From: Lacibacter cauensis
GTDB lineage: Bacteria; Bacteroidota; Bacteroidia; Chitinophagales; Chitinophagaceae
Reading direction: 5' to 3'
Length of the DNA stretch: 64,000 bases
Assembly: GCF_007830055.1 (NCBI RefSeq)
Contig: NZ_VLLE01000003.1
Span: 124,001 to 188,000 of the forward strand
Positions within the stretch are counted from its first letter, which is position 1. Every line of letters begins with the position of its first letter. The notes under the pieces are model-generated. The model was given only the letters and a program-made list of their open reading frames with translations. It was not told the origin of the DNA and searched no databases. Positions 9,586-17,790 of the stretch are shown here, one piece after another. A program made the position numbers and the translations under genes.

Positions 9586-10773
9586 TCATTTGCTTTCGTT
9601 ATTTGTAACGGCTGTAAACACCCGCATAAAATTTCCGCCAAGTATTTTGCGAATATCTTTTTTGCTGTAACCTCTTTCGAGCAAAGCTTTGGTGATGAGC
9701 GGATAATCTTCCACTCCATTCAATTCACGTGGGGGAACTTCAATACCATCAAAATCGCTGCCCATACCAACATGATCTACACCAACCAGTTTTACAATAT
9801 AATCGAGATGATCGATGAGTACCGATAACGATGGACGAATATTTAACAGCCTGTCTTTATATTTTTCTGCAGTAATTATGCGTGCATAATCCGGTTGCAT
9901 ATTTGTTTTGATCAGCGAATCAATTTCCGGCTGGTATTGCTTTAACAGTTCATCCCGCTTTGCTTCATACGTACTATCAATAAAACCTCCATAGAAGTTA
10001 AGAAAGATCACGCCGCCGCTTTTTGCAATGGCTTTGATCTGCTCATCTTTTAAATTTCTTCTGTGCGGACAAAGATTCCATACACAACTATGCGATGCAA
10101 TGATGGGTTTGGTTGAAGTGCTGACGATATCCCAGAAAGTTTGTTCGCCAACATGACTAACGTCAACCATTATACCCAGCTCATTCATCCGTTGAATTAT
10201 CTGCTTACCAAAAGCGGTTAATCCTTTTTTGCCTTCGCTGTTTACAGCTCCGCCAGCTGTTGTTTCATCGGCTGCACTGGTTGCCCAAGGCGTGGAGTTG
10301 TTCCAGGTAATCGTCATATAACGCATGCCTCTTTTGTACAATACATCGAGTTTTGCAAGATCATTCTCAATCATGTGCCCGCCTTCAACCCCAAACATGG
10401 TGGCCAGCTTTTTTTCTTTGATGGCTTTACTAAAATCAGCAGGCGTATACACCAGCATCATCTTAGAAGGATTACGTTTTACCCATGCGTACACACTGTC
10501 CATTTCCTGGTTGGCAAATGCAAACGGTTCTTTTTGTTCACCTCCGCAAAAGATCGAGAACATCTGACCTTTTACGCCACCTTTAAACATGCGTTGTAAA
10601 TCGGAATGTGTTTGCCCGCTGAGATCTGTATCAAACGCAACTTTCTTTTCAATAGAAGATGACGGAATATCGTTATGCGTATCTACCAACACCGAACCGT
10701 GGTGAATTTTTTGATATTTCTGGGCAAACAGAAAAGAAGGCAACAACAATAAAATAACAATTCGCAGTAGCAT
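9586..10773 (-). CDS. Membrane dipeptidase (peptidase family M19, renal dipeptidase type)
   Basis: A 395-residue secreted zinc dipeptidase. A short signal peptide (MLLRIVILLLLPSFLFAQ) is followed by the metal-binding HxD in VLVDTHNDIPSS, the bridging glutamate in GVEGGHMIEN, and the later histidines in DVSHVGEQTFW and IIASHSCVW. The C-terminal DHVGMGSDFDG block is also typical. M19 enzymes cleave dipeptides, often with a D-residue at the C-terminal side. A hairpin terminator follows it and 41 bp separate it from a divergent GNAT gene, so it is its own transcription unit. It fits a peptide-salvage role with its neighbours (inference). Confidence 0.9.
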   Translation of the reverse strand: MLLRIVILLLLPSFLFAQKYQKIHHGSVLVDTHNDIPSSSIEKKVAFDTDLSGQTHSDLQRMFKGGVKGQMFSIFCGGEQKEPFAFANQEMDSVYAWVKRNPSKMMLVYTPADFSKAIKEKKLATMFGVEGGHMIENDLAKLDVLYKRGMRYMTITWNNSTPWATSAADETTAGGAVNSEGKKGLTAFGKQIIQRMNELGIMVDVSHVGEQTFWDIVSTSTKPIIASHSCVWNLCPHRRNLKDEQIKAIAKSGGVIFLNFYGGFIDSTYEAKRDELLKQYQPEIDSLIKTNMQPDYARIITAEKYKDRLLNIRPSLSVLIDHLDYIVKLVGVDHVGMGSDFDGIEVPPRELNGVEDYPLITKALLERGYSKKDIRKILGGNFMRVFTAVTNNESK

Positions 10774-10814
10774 GAGCGTGTAAAGGTTGTAAGTTTGCAG
10801 TTAAGTTAAAACAA

Positions 10815-11288
10815 ATGATTGAGTTAATAGATATCCAACAGGAAGGATGGTTGATGGATGAGGCCCGTAAACTGTTTGAAGAATATGAACGGGAACTGGA
10901 TGAAGATCTCTGCTTCCAGAGCTTTCAGGAAGAAATAAAAAATCCACTGAAGAAATACGGTCCGCCATTGGGTGTGTTATATGTGGCAAAATGGAACAGC
11001 GAAATTGCCGGTTGTGTGGCACTTACTCCTTTGAAAGAAAAAGGTGTTTGTGAAATGAAGCGCTTGTATGTTCGTCCGCATTACCGCAAACACAAAATTG
11101 GGAAGGTGTTGGTAGAGCAGGTAATGAAGGATGCAGCGATGATGGGTTATACCAAAATGAAACTCGATACTTTGGAAAAACTGCAACCAGCCATTGGTTT
11201 ATACAAGCAGTATGGTTTTGTTGAAACAACATCTTACTACGAAAATCCGCTGGATGGTGTAGTGTATATGGAGAAAGAATTAGCATAA
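10815..11288 (+). CDS. GNAT family N-acetyltransferase
   Basis: A 157-residue acetyl-CoA-dependent N-acetyltransferase of normal GNAT length. The core is visible as GCVALTPL (strand 4), then MKRLYVRPHYRKHKIGKVLVEQVM, which carries the R/Q-x-x-G-x-G/A-like acetyl-CoA loop (RKHKIG), and GLYKQYGFVET near the end. It is divergent from the M19 gene and is followed by a strong terminator, so it is monocistronic. The substrate cannot be told; small-molecule amines or peptide N-termini are both possible. Confidence 0.85.
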   Translation: MIELIDIQQEGWLMDEARKLFEEYERELDEDLCFQSFQEEIKNPLKKYGPPLGVLYVAKWNSEIAGCVALTPLKEKGVCEMKRLYVRPHYRKHKIGKVLVEQVMKDAAMMGYTKMKLDTLEKLQPAIGLYKQYGFVETTSYYENPLDGVVYMEKELA

Positions 11289-11301
11289 ACTATTGTTGAA
11301 T

Positions 11302-11341
11302 AAAGCAAAAGCGCCACCATCAACGGTGGCGCTTTTGCTTT
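11302..11341 (+). terminator. Intrinsic terminator after the GNAT gene
   Basis: A perfect 17-bp stem (AAAGCAAAAGCGCCACC with its complement) around a 6-nt loop lies 13 bp past the GNAT stop. The right arm contains the T-rich run GCTTTTGCTTT. Confidence 0.85.
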
Positions 11342-11467
11342 GATACTCGTATAAACAGGCCACACGGGATCGTTTTGTAATTTCTTTGTCATGCGGGTTG
11401 TTTATGATTGAACGCATAATGCATGGTTGTTAACGGCGGTAGTTTCGCCTTACAAAAAATCACAATC

Positions 11468-12205
11468 ATGCAAACAATAGCAGAAAGAACAGTAGCAGAA
11501 CTTGTAACAGAAGATTACCGTACAGCCGATGTATTTAAAAAATACGGGATCGATTTCTGTTGCGGTGGTAAAGTAACCGTAAGCGATATCTGCAGAAAGA
11601 AAAACATTTCCTACAACGAATTGGCCGAGCAGTTGTACAACATTGGTAACGCAGTACCCGACAACAACACAAACTTCAACGAATGGCAGCTCGATAAACT
11701 GGCACAATACATTGTTGAAAAGCATCACAGCTATGTGGCTAACAATATTGCTGTTGTGCGCCAGTATGCACATAAGGTTGCACAGGTGCATGGCGGCCAT
11801 CGACCCGAAGTAGTGGCCATTGCCCGTTTATTTGATGAAGTGGCCGAAGAACTTACGCATCATCTGCAGAAAGAAGAACTGATTCTCTTTCCTTATGTTG
11901 CCCAGCTGGCTGCTGCAGCCCGCAACAAGGTAACCATTGCTGCCCCACATTTTGGAACAGTGGATAACCCCATCCGTATGATGGAAGCAGAACACGAAGA
12001 TGCAGGCAATCATTTTCACGAAATAGGAGTGCTCAGCGATAATTACAATCCGCCTGCTGAAGCATGTAATACATACCGGGTGTTGTATGCCAAGCTGAAA
12101 GAGTTTGAAGACGATCTGCACACACATATTCACCTGGAGAACAATATTCTTTTTCCCAAAGCAAAACAGTTAGAGCAACAGGTATGTGCAAAAGCACACC
12201 TGTAA
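11468..12205 (+). CDS. ric: Iron-sulfur cluster repair di-iron protein (Ric / ScdA / YtfE family)
   Basis: A 245-residue cytosolic protein that repairs Fe-S clusters damaged by nitric oxide or oxidants. The N-terminal ScdA_N (DUF542) domain carries the diagnostic KYGIDFCCGGK near residue 29. The following hemerythrin-like domain supplies di-iron ligands seen in KHHSYV, LTHHLQKEE, MEAEHEDAG and HIHLENNILFP. The start is ATG 11468 (MQTIAERTVAELV), which gives the family's normal N-terminus; an upstream ATG at 11423 would add 15 unrelated residues. It stands alone between two terminators. I found no convincing NO-responsive operator upstream. Confidence 0.92.
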   Translation: MQTIAERTVAELVTEDYRTADVFKKYGIDFCCGGKVTVSDICRKKNISYNELAEQLYNIGNAVPDNNTNFNEWQLDKLAQYIVEKHHSYVANNIAVVRQYAHKVAQVHGGHRPEVVAIARLFDEVAEELTHHLQKEELILFPYVAQLAAAARNKVTIAAPHFGTVDNPIRMMEAEHEDAGNHFHEIGVLSDNYNPPAEACNTYRVLYAKLKEFEDDLHTHIHLENNILFPKAKQLEQQVCAKAHL

Positions 12206-12231
12206 GCTGTACCCTTGCATACATCAACATG

Positions 12232-12261
12232 AGAAAAAAAAGGCCGCAGTAATGCGGCCTT
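12232..12261 (-). terminator. Terminator between convergent genes
   Basis: The stem AAGGCCGCA / TGCGGCCTT with a 4-nt loop is followed on the minus strand by a run of eight T. It lies 6 bp beyond the stop of the minus-strand gene and 27 bp beyond the ric stop, and could serve both. Confidence 0.8.
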
Positions 12262-12266
12262 GCTGT

Positions 12267-12812
12267 TTATTCGTCTTTGTTGCTTTTTTCGCCCACAAAC
12301 CAATGCTCTTTGTTTTTAAACAATACATTAAAAGTGGTGAGTGAACCGTAACAACGGGTAATGTATTGCTGGATGTTTACCTTCTCTTCGTCGCTGAGGT
12401 TTTTGTTGCTGTTGATGTTTTGTTCCAGCACCCGCAAACGATCACGCAGTATCACAATCTTGTGAAAGAAATCTTCTACAGGAATTTCTTTGGGTTTGAG
12501 CGATTTGTCTTTCGGTTGCAGCAGCAACGTACCGCCTTCCCATTTTTCGCCAAGCGGAACCACTTCGCTTATACCATTCCACAGGCGTAAGATTTTCAGC
12601 AGCGATTTTTCTACTTCGCTGTGCGTTTCAATTTCTTCGGTGATATTTTCAGGAATGATCTCATCGAGGTTCGTATCTGTTTTATCAATTTCTTTTACAC
12701 CACTGTGGATGAAGGAAATTAAATAGGTGGCGTAACGGATACCCACGATTACACCCGGACCGTGTTGTGTATGTTGCAGGCGTGTGCCGATGCCAAGGTT
12801 TGTTTGTTCCAT
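12267..12812 (-). CDS. Hypothetical protein with an N-terminal UvrD/PcrA Tudor-like motif
   Basis: A 181-residue cytosolic protein without signal or membrane segments. Residues about 6-40 (GTRLQHTQHGPGVIVGIRY..YLISFIHSGVKEID) match the shape of the small SH3/Tudor-like module at the C-terminus of PcrA/UvrD helicases, where it contacts RNA polymerase. Here it stands first, followed by a charged helical region (IPVEDFFHKIVILRDRLRVLEQNIN). I do not recognise the remainder. The start ATG 12812 (MEQTNLGIG) was chosen because the 39 residues upstream look like read-through of the intergenic region. The Tudor analogy is an inference. Confidence 0.65.
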   Translation of the reverse strand: MEQTNLGIGTRLQHTQHGPGVIVGIRYATYLISFIHSGVKEIDKTDTNLDEIIPENITEEIETHSEVEKSLLKILRLWNGISEVVPLGEKWEGGTLLLQPKDKSLKPKEIPVEDFFHKIVILRDRLRVLEQNINSNKNLSDEEKVNIQQYITRCYGSLTTFNVLFKNKEHWFVGEKSNKDE

Positions 12813-12946
12813 GTTCGAAAATTTTGGAAAGGCAAAGTACAACTGAAAAAGGGAAATAATATAGGCGATGTTTACTAAGCAGATGATGGGACGATCAAGC
12901 CCGCCGTGGTTGTGCCTCCCGACCAACAACGGAGTAAATAATAATA

Positions 12947-14041
12947 TTATCTGGCTATAAATTTTTCAAACGATTGCCAATATTTATCTTTATATATTTC
13001 GTAGTTAATTTTAAAGCTTTTTTTGTAAGACTGGGATATTTGATAAAAGACTTTTGATGGGTTACGAAATTCTTTGCAAGCAAAGAAAATTTCTCTTTCT
13101 CCATTTGCTGTCTGTCGCCCAATATTAAGATACCCATCAAAGTCTTTAAGTTCTTTTCCTATTTCTGCTTCAATTTGGTTTAGTAGTTCATAATCATCAT
13201 CAGTTGGCATTCCGTTGTTGTTACTTCCATCATACCTAAGTGTCAATGTAGCTATCCACGGATGAGAAGCCTTGCTATCCCAATCCAAGAGTTCGGTATT
13301 TATTACAGCAAATAGTTTATTGCCACTCTCAAGTTCGGCTTCAAGCATTGAATAGCTATCGTTTTCTGTATCATAGCGAACTGCTTCATATTTTTCAACA
13401 AACTCTTTTTGACGCCATGTTAGAAAGTCTTTAAGTTTTGAAATGGGTACAGGTTCTTTTTCAGCTTCATGTGAACCAACTATGCTTAGGTTGTCAATAT
13501 TATTGATAAAATCAAGCTCACCTAGATAGTTATCTAGAAAAATGTATACTCCGGTAGAAATCTGATTTCTGTTTTCATCATTAAGCTCGTTATGAATTAT
13601 TGATATATCTACTTCATCCGGATACGCAGCGTTTTCATTTGCATAAAAGAACAAATTTGTACCAGTAAACTCGTAGCCAGCCATACTGATGTTTACATCT
13701 TCTATGTTTAGTGCAGGTTTCAGCGCTGTAAACCTCCATTTTTCAAGTGATGGAGCTGCTTCGACAAGATCTTCAACAAATGCAATGTTTTTTATATCAC
13801 CATCGGCGGTTATAATTAATTCAGCAGTATGATCATTATACATGCCGGTTACAAAGAAAAAGCCATTTTGCAGCTCGCTGATCTTCGGTGATATTTTATC
13901 AAAAAATAGCGTTTCAATATCTTTATTTTTCTTAACTACATTGTAGAAATCAGTTTCATATTTTGTAAACCAATTCCAGAAGTCTAGATATGAATTTATT
14001 GATGTTTCTTTTGTTCCAAAGAGATTCTTTAAAAAGCTCAT
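12947..14041 (-). CDS. DUF695 domain-containing protein
   Basis: A 364-residue cytosolic protein. The C-terminal half (from about residue 215, FLTWRQKEFVEKYEAV, through WIATLTLRYDGSNNNGMP and GYLNIGRQTANGEREIFFACKEF) fits DUF695, a family of unknown function often found in single-copy accessory genes. The N-terminal half (MSFLKNLFGTKETSINSYLDFWNWF) is an associated alpha/beta domain found with it. The gene is visibly richer in A and T than its neighbours and uses more AAT/TTT/ATA codons, which hints at a separate origin. No catalytic motif is apparent. Confidence 0.68.
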   Translation of the reverse strand: MSFLKNLFGTKETSINSYLDFWNWFTKYETDFYNVVKKNKDIETLFFDKISPKISELQNGFFFVTGMYNDHTAELIITADGDIKNIAFVEDLVEAAPSLEKWRFTALKPALNIEDVNISMAGYEFTGTNLFFYANENAAYPDEVDISIIHNELNDENRNQISTGVYIFLDNYLGELDFINNIDNLSIVGSHEAEKEPVPISKLKDFLTWRQKEFVEKYEAVRYDTENDSYSMLEAELESGNKLFAVINTELLDWDSKASHPWIATLTLRYDGSNNNGMPTDDDYELLNQIEAEIGKELKDFDGYLNIGRQTANGEREIFFACKEFRNPSKVFYQISQSYKKSFKINYEIYKDKYWQSFEKFIAR

Positions 14042-14124
14042 TAGGTTGAATTTATAAGTTGATATTTATTTCTAGCTTCTAACTGAAATTTGCATTAGGA
14101 ATGAGAAATTAGTTATTATTATTT

Positions 14125-14961
14125 TCATTTCACCCTCCACCAAAAAGATCCTCCATGCTTTTCTACACCCGGCAATTCTGTCCACAATGGTTCTAGAATT
14201 TTGTTCAGCTCGTCATCTTCACTCATATAAAAGTTTGGTGCAATTATTTCGTAACGTTCAGTATTACTCAGTAACATGGTCGCCAGCATGTATTGCTCGG
14301 CATAAAAGCGATCGCACATGTTTTGCGGATAATCGTACGGCAAATAAATATCATGCACCTGTACCACAACTCCTGCTTTTAAGCGTGGCAGTACTTCCAT
14401 AAAAAACCACTGCACATCGCTGTTGGCATGTAATAAATGCGAGCCATCAAAAAACAATACATCATCTGCTTCTAAGTTTTCAAACAACGAAAGCGGCGCC
14501 TGCTGTAACGGTACATTCAACCATTCATCGGCAACAGCTGTAATTTCTTTTCGTGGATAGGGATCAATGCAGGTAATGGTTGTGGTTAACTGTTGTTCTG
14601 CTTTTGCTTTCGCAGCAATTTTTGTGCTGGTGCCGCTGCCTATTTCTACATAGCGCTTTGGTTTTACGGTAGCAAGTAAGGTGTACAGTATAACAATATC
14701 AAGACCGGGAAAAAAATCGTTCTTCCAAACCGGGGCAGCATTTGCATTTGTTTCTTGTATGCTGATGTCGCAAAAATTATCCTTGTACTGCAGTGCCTGT
14801 TGCAGCAATTGTTTGTAATGGTTCTGTTGCTGTTGCAGCTGTTGTAACAGTTGTTGATGTGGTTGCTCTTTTTTGTACAAGGGAGAGGGCACAATGTCGT
14901 AGTCGAGCAACGCCAGCCTGTCCGGGCGAAAGAAAGCGTTGAAGATTTTTTTCAGCTGCAT
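14125..14961 (-). CDS. Class I SAM-dependent methyltransferase (Methyltransf_24 type)
   Basis: A 278-residue protein. The Rossmann motif I is YVEIGSGTSTKIAAKAKAE, followed by ITCIDPYPRKEI (acidic residue after strand 2) and DDVLFFDGSHLLHANSDVQWFF, the pattern of the Methyltransf_24 family. A VVVQVHDIYLPYDYP block follows. Acceptors in this family include sugars and small metabolites; none can be assigned. The open frame extends to 15051, but that start would abut the divergent FkbM start, so ATG 14961 (MQLKKIFNAFFRP) is preferred. Confidence 0.8.
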   Translation of the reverse strand: MQLKKIFNAFFRPDRLALLDYDIVPSPLYKKEQPHQQLLQQLQQQQNHYKQLLQQALQYKDNFCDISIQETNANAAPVWKNDFFPGLDIVILYTLLATVKPKRYVEIGSGTSTKIAAKAKAEQQLTTTITCIDPYPRKEITAVADEWLNVPLQQAPLSLFENLEADDVLFFDGSHLLHANSDVQWFFMEVLPRLKAGVVVQVHDIYLPYDYPQNMCDRFYAEQYMLATMLLSNTERYEIIAPNFYMSEDDELNKILEPLWTELPGVEKHGGSFWWRVK

Positions 14962-15051
14962 CCATTCAATTTGCAGCAAAGTAAATCTTTCTGTACAAAA
15001 GGGGTTATCTTGCCAACTCAGATCAATGAAAAAACCTGTTGTTGTCCCCAT

Positions 15052-15807
15052 ATGTTACAACTGTTTAATACCGGAATATTGTTGCACTTGAAGCGTTTGG
15101 TAAAGAAGCTGCCGGTAAGTATTACCCGAAATCAACTGTACGATCAGCAGACGAAGCAAATCATTCGCCTTGTTTGTAAAAGCAACAGCCATGCGATTGA
15201 TGTGGGTACCCATTACGGCGAAATCCTCGATGTGATGCTGCAACAATCGCCCAACGGTATGCACTTTGGTTTCGAACCTCTTCCTTTATTCTACCATCGG
15301 TTAAAGCATAAGTACAGTAGCAACGGGAATGTACAGTTGTTCGATTGCGCTCTGAGTAATCGTAACGGAGCTACCACGTTTAATTATGTTACGAGTAACC
15401 CTTCTTACAGCGGCATCAAAAAACGCAACTACGATCGGAAAGGCGAAACTGATACAGAAATAATTGTACAAACTGCAAGGCTTGATGATCTTTTACAAAA
15501 CAGACCGGGCAGAATTGCGTTTATTAAAATTGATGTGGAAGGTGCCGAGCTGGATGTGCTCAAGGGAGCAGAAGAGCTGATTAAAAAAGACCAACCCGTT
15601 ATTGTTTTTGAATGTGGAATCGGCGGTACCGATGTGTATGATAACACTCCGGCACAATTGTTTCAGTTTTTTGAAACGAAGGGTTACAAGGTTTCGCTAC
15701 TGCATCAGTTTATGAAGAACAAACCTGCATTAAACCGGCAGCAGTTTGAAGAGCAGTATTACAAAAAGCTCAATTACTATTTTGTAGCTGCTGTTCGGCA
15801 ACCGTAA
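15052..15807 (+). CDS. FkbM family methyltransferase
   Basis: A 251-residue SAM-dependent methyltransferase of the FkbM family. Motif I is AIDVGTHYGEILDVM, then GFEPLPLFYHRLK, FDCALSNRNGATTF, and the signature FIKIDVEGAELDVLKGAEELI followed by PVIVFECG. FkbM enzymes O-methylate sugars or polyketides and are common near surface-polysaccharide genes. Here the only companion is the divergent methyltransferase at 14125. The start ATG 15052 gives the usual family length; a longer open frame from 14851 overlaps that divergent gene and is unlikely. Confidence 0.88.
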   Translation: MLQLFNTGILLHLKRLVKKLPVSITRNQLYDQQTKQIIRLVCKSNSHAIDVGTHYGEILDVMLQQSPNGMHFGFEPLPLFYHRLKHKYSSNGNVQLFDCALSNRNGATTFNYVTSNPSYSGIKKRNYDRKGETDTEIIVQTARLDDLLQNRPGRIAFIKIDVEGAELDVLKGAEELIKKDQPVIVFECGIGGTDVYDNTPAQLFQFFETKGYKVSLLHQFMKNKPALNRQQFEEQYYKKLNYYFVAAVRQP

Positions 15808-15857
15808 CTATTTACTCTGCTTTGTTGGTGTAATAAATCAGGCGAGGAATTACAAGG

Positions 15858-16592
15858 CTATTTGTTTCCTTTTTGAAAATCTTTTGCCGCAGCCTGTATG
15901 TACATATACAGTTCTATATCGAGCACCTGTGTAAGCAGTTCGTATTGCGGCCGGTAACGTTCCATAAAGGTGTCGAGTTGCGGACCGTCGGTTAAAGTGG
16001 TAAGTCGCTTTACAATGGTTTTATTAAAACGGTAGTCGATGTATTTGTTCTGCTCTTCCCGTATCAAACGTTCCTGGAAACGGGCCATACTTTTGTTGTG
16101 CCGGAAACGGAAAACATTAATCAACGCATCTAAATCAATACCTGCACCTACGCCTGCTTCGGGCGATGATCCGGTAAAACGGATACCTCCTTTATCGTGG
16201 TTGAACACCTTATCGTACTGCAGCCTGTTTTCAATTGAATCCTGCCGGCGGTTTTTGCCATACACAATAATCTCTTTGAGCTGTTTGTAACGGCCGGGCA
16301 CATGCATTTGAATCGAAATATCGAAGGCGGTAAAATCTTTAATGGTTGATACAGCAAATTTTTGGGTAGGTCGGTTATTAAAAAAGAAGAACACCGAATC
16401 TTTTTCACTCACATAAATGCTGTAATTACCGGCGCTGTCGGTAAAACTCATCGTACCACAGGTGCACACTACCTGTACACCCATTACAATATTTCGTTTG
16501 GTGCTGTCGTAAACAGTACCGGTTAACTGTACCTGGGCCAAACCTGTTTTGGCCATCAATACTATAATAATATAGAGAACAAATTTTTTCAA
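15858..16592 (-). CDS. Carboxypeptidase-like regulatory domain protein (secreted)
   Basis: A signal peptide (MKKFVLYIIIVLMAKTGLAQ) is followed by an Ig-like carboxypeptidase-regulatory domain: VQLTGTVYDSTKRNIVMGVQVVC, then FTDSAGNYSIYVSEKDSVFFF, at residues about 20-100. The remainder (to 244) is charged and helical (MARFQERLIREEQNKYIDYRFNK split over several segments) and ends in LTQVLDIELYMYIQAAAKDFQ. Similar Bacteroidota proteins sit at the envelope without known function. It is convergent with the FkbM gene and 62 bp downstream of purN on the same strand. Confidence 0.75.
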   Translation of the reverse strand: MKKFVLYIIIVLMAKTGLAQVQLTGTVYDSTKRNIVMGVQVVCTCGTMSFTDSAGNYSIYVSEKDSVFFFFNNRPTQKFAVSTIKDFTAFDISIQMHVPGRYKQLKEIIVYGKNRRQDSIENRLQYDKVFNHDKGGIRFTGSSPEAGVGAGIDLDALINVFRFRHNKSMARFQERLIREEQNKYIDYRFNKTIVKRLTTLTDGPQLDTFMERYRPQYELLTQVLDIELYMYIQAAAKDFQKGNK

Positions 16593-16654
16593 TGCTGCAA
16601 TGATACTTCCTAACTGTAAAAAAAAACAGCGGACTGCGATATTTTAGGATGGAT

Positions 16655-17218
16655 TTACGAAAGCAGGGTTTCAATAACCGGTGCAAAATGTTTATGCTCC
16701 AGTTCGTGGATGCGTTGGGCCAGGGTTTCGGGCGTATCATCGGCTTTTACTTCGCAGCTGGCCTGGAACACCACTTTGCCATGATCGTACAACTCATCTA
16801 CCAGGTGAATGCTGATGCCGCTTTCGGTTTCTTTATTGGCAATTACGGCCTCGTGCACAAAATGCCCGTACATGCCCTTGCCTCCATAGTTCGGCAGCAA
16901 AGCGGGGTGAATGTTCACAATTTTTCCGGGGTAAGCCTGTATAAGTGCTGCAGGCACCTTCCATAAAAAGCCCGCCAAAACAATGAAGTCGATTTCGTCG
17001 GCCTTCAGTTCATCTACATACGCATTGCCACGGAAGAACTGTTCTTTATCTAATAATAAGGTAGGGATGCCGTGTTCGTCGGCAATGTTCAATACGCCTG
17101 CGCCGGGCTTATTGCACACAATCAACTCCACGCTGATGCGGGGGTGATGGTTAAAATGCTCAATAATTTTCCGGGCATTGCTGCCTGCGCCCGATGCAAA
17201 AATGGCTATACGTTTCAT
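16655..17218 (-). CDS. purN: Phosphoribosylglycinamide formyltransferase (GAR transformylase)
   Basis: A 187-residue cytosolic enzyme of purine biosynthesis that transfers formyl from 10-formyltetrahydrofolate to GAR. Visible motifs are the phosphate loop IFASGAGSNARKI at the N-terminus, VLAGFLWKVP, the catalytic asparagine and histidine in IVNIHPALLP, and the catalytic aspartate within VDELYDHGKVVFQ. The length matches family members. No other purine gene is nearby, as is common when pur genes are scattered. Confidence 0.95.
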   Translation of the reverse strand: MKRIAIFASGAGSNARKIIEHFNHHPRISVELIVCNKPGAGVLNIADEHGIPTLLLDKEQFFRGNAYVDELKADEIDFIVLAGFLWKVPAALIQAYPGKIVNIHPALLPNYGGKGMYGHFVHEAVIANKETESGISIHLVDELYDHGKVVFQASCEVKADDTPETLAQRIHELEHKHFAPVIETLLS

Positions 17219-17260
17219 TGGTTTTAGTTGGTTTTTTGCTGAAAAATGGTCGGTTTTGGC

Positions 17261-17548
17261 TTATTTCTTTACCAAACCCATCCGTTTTCCTATTTTTTTG
17301 AGGTAGGCGGTAAAAAAACGAAACTGTCCAAAAGGAATGCTTATCAGCAATACCATCATGGGCCAGATGAGGGTAATGAGCAGAATATAAACCGGAAGGT
17401 AGAGCCAGGGGCTCTCGATGCCAAACAGGGGCATGATCCGTTTGCCCACAAACCCGGTAAGGCTGCCGCCAATGGCAAAAGTGCAAAGGATCAACGCCAG
17501 CTGCAAAGGCGTTACCTTCCATTTCGTTCGTAGTTTTTCAAACATCAA
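17261..17548 (-). CDS. Small two-helix membrane protein (DUF6787-like)
   Basis: A 95-residue protein with two hydrophobic helices (LQLALILCTFAIGGSLTGF and WLYLPVYILLITLIWPMMVL) and positively charged ends. It resembles DUF6787 proteins found widely in Bacteroidota without a known role. It starts 43 bp upstream of purN on the same strand and faces the divergent respiratory operon. A second ATG directly follows the first. Confidence 0.55.
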   Translation of the reverse strand: MMFEKLRTKWKVTPLQLALILCTFAIGGSLTGFVGKRIMPLFGIESPWLYLPVYILLITLIWPMMVLLISIPFGQFRFFTAYLKKIGKRMGLVKK

Positions 17549-17730
17549 GCAAAAATCGGGGGAAAACTTTGTTTAATAAGCAGGTACACATCTAAAAAAC
17601 TTAGGTAAACAAGCCGTTCAGTTTTTTCAAGATAAATTGAAAGCAATTTTTTTGGCAAACGATTCATTGTCAAGTCACAACTAAGTAAAAATTTTTTTCA
17701 AAGTGTGGATATTATGTCAGTATCCTCCCC

Positions 17731-17738
17731 TATTTTTG
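17731..17738 (+). promoter_or_regulatory. Probable -7 box for the act-cox operon
   Basis: TATTTTTG matches the Bacteroidota TAnnTTTG -7 element and lies 52 bp before the actA start in a 242-bp divergent spacer. The matching -33 TTTG is weak, so only the -7 call is supported. Confidence 0.45.
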
Positions 17739-17790
17739 CAGCCTGTATAACGGGATATTTCTCCCATTCACAATACGGTTCCAGAACGTT

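Noticed and set aside
11341-11467. NO-responsive (FNR/DNR-like) operator upstream of ric
   Set aside because: No TTGAT-N4-ATCAA-like palindrome could be found; only weak partial matches.
11423-11467. Upstream ATG start for the Ric protein
   Set aside because: It would add 15 residues unlike any Ric N-terminus; ATG 11468 begins the conserved domain.
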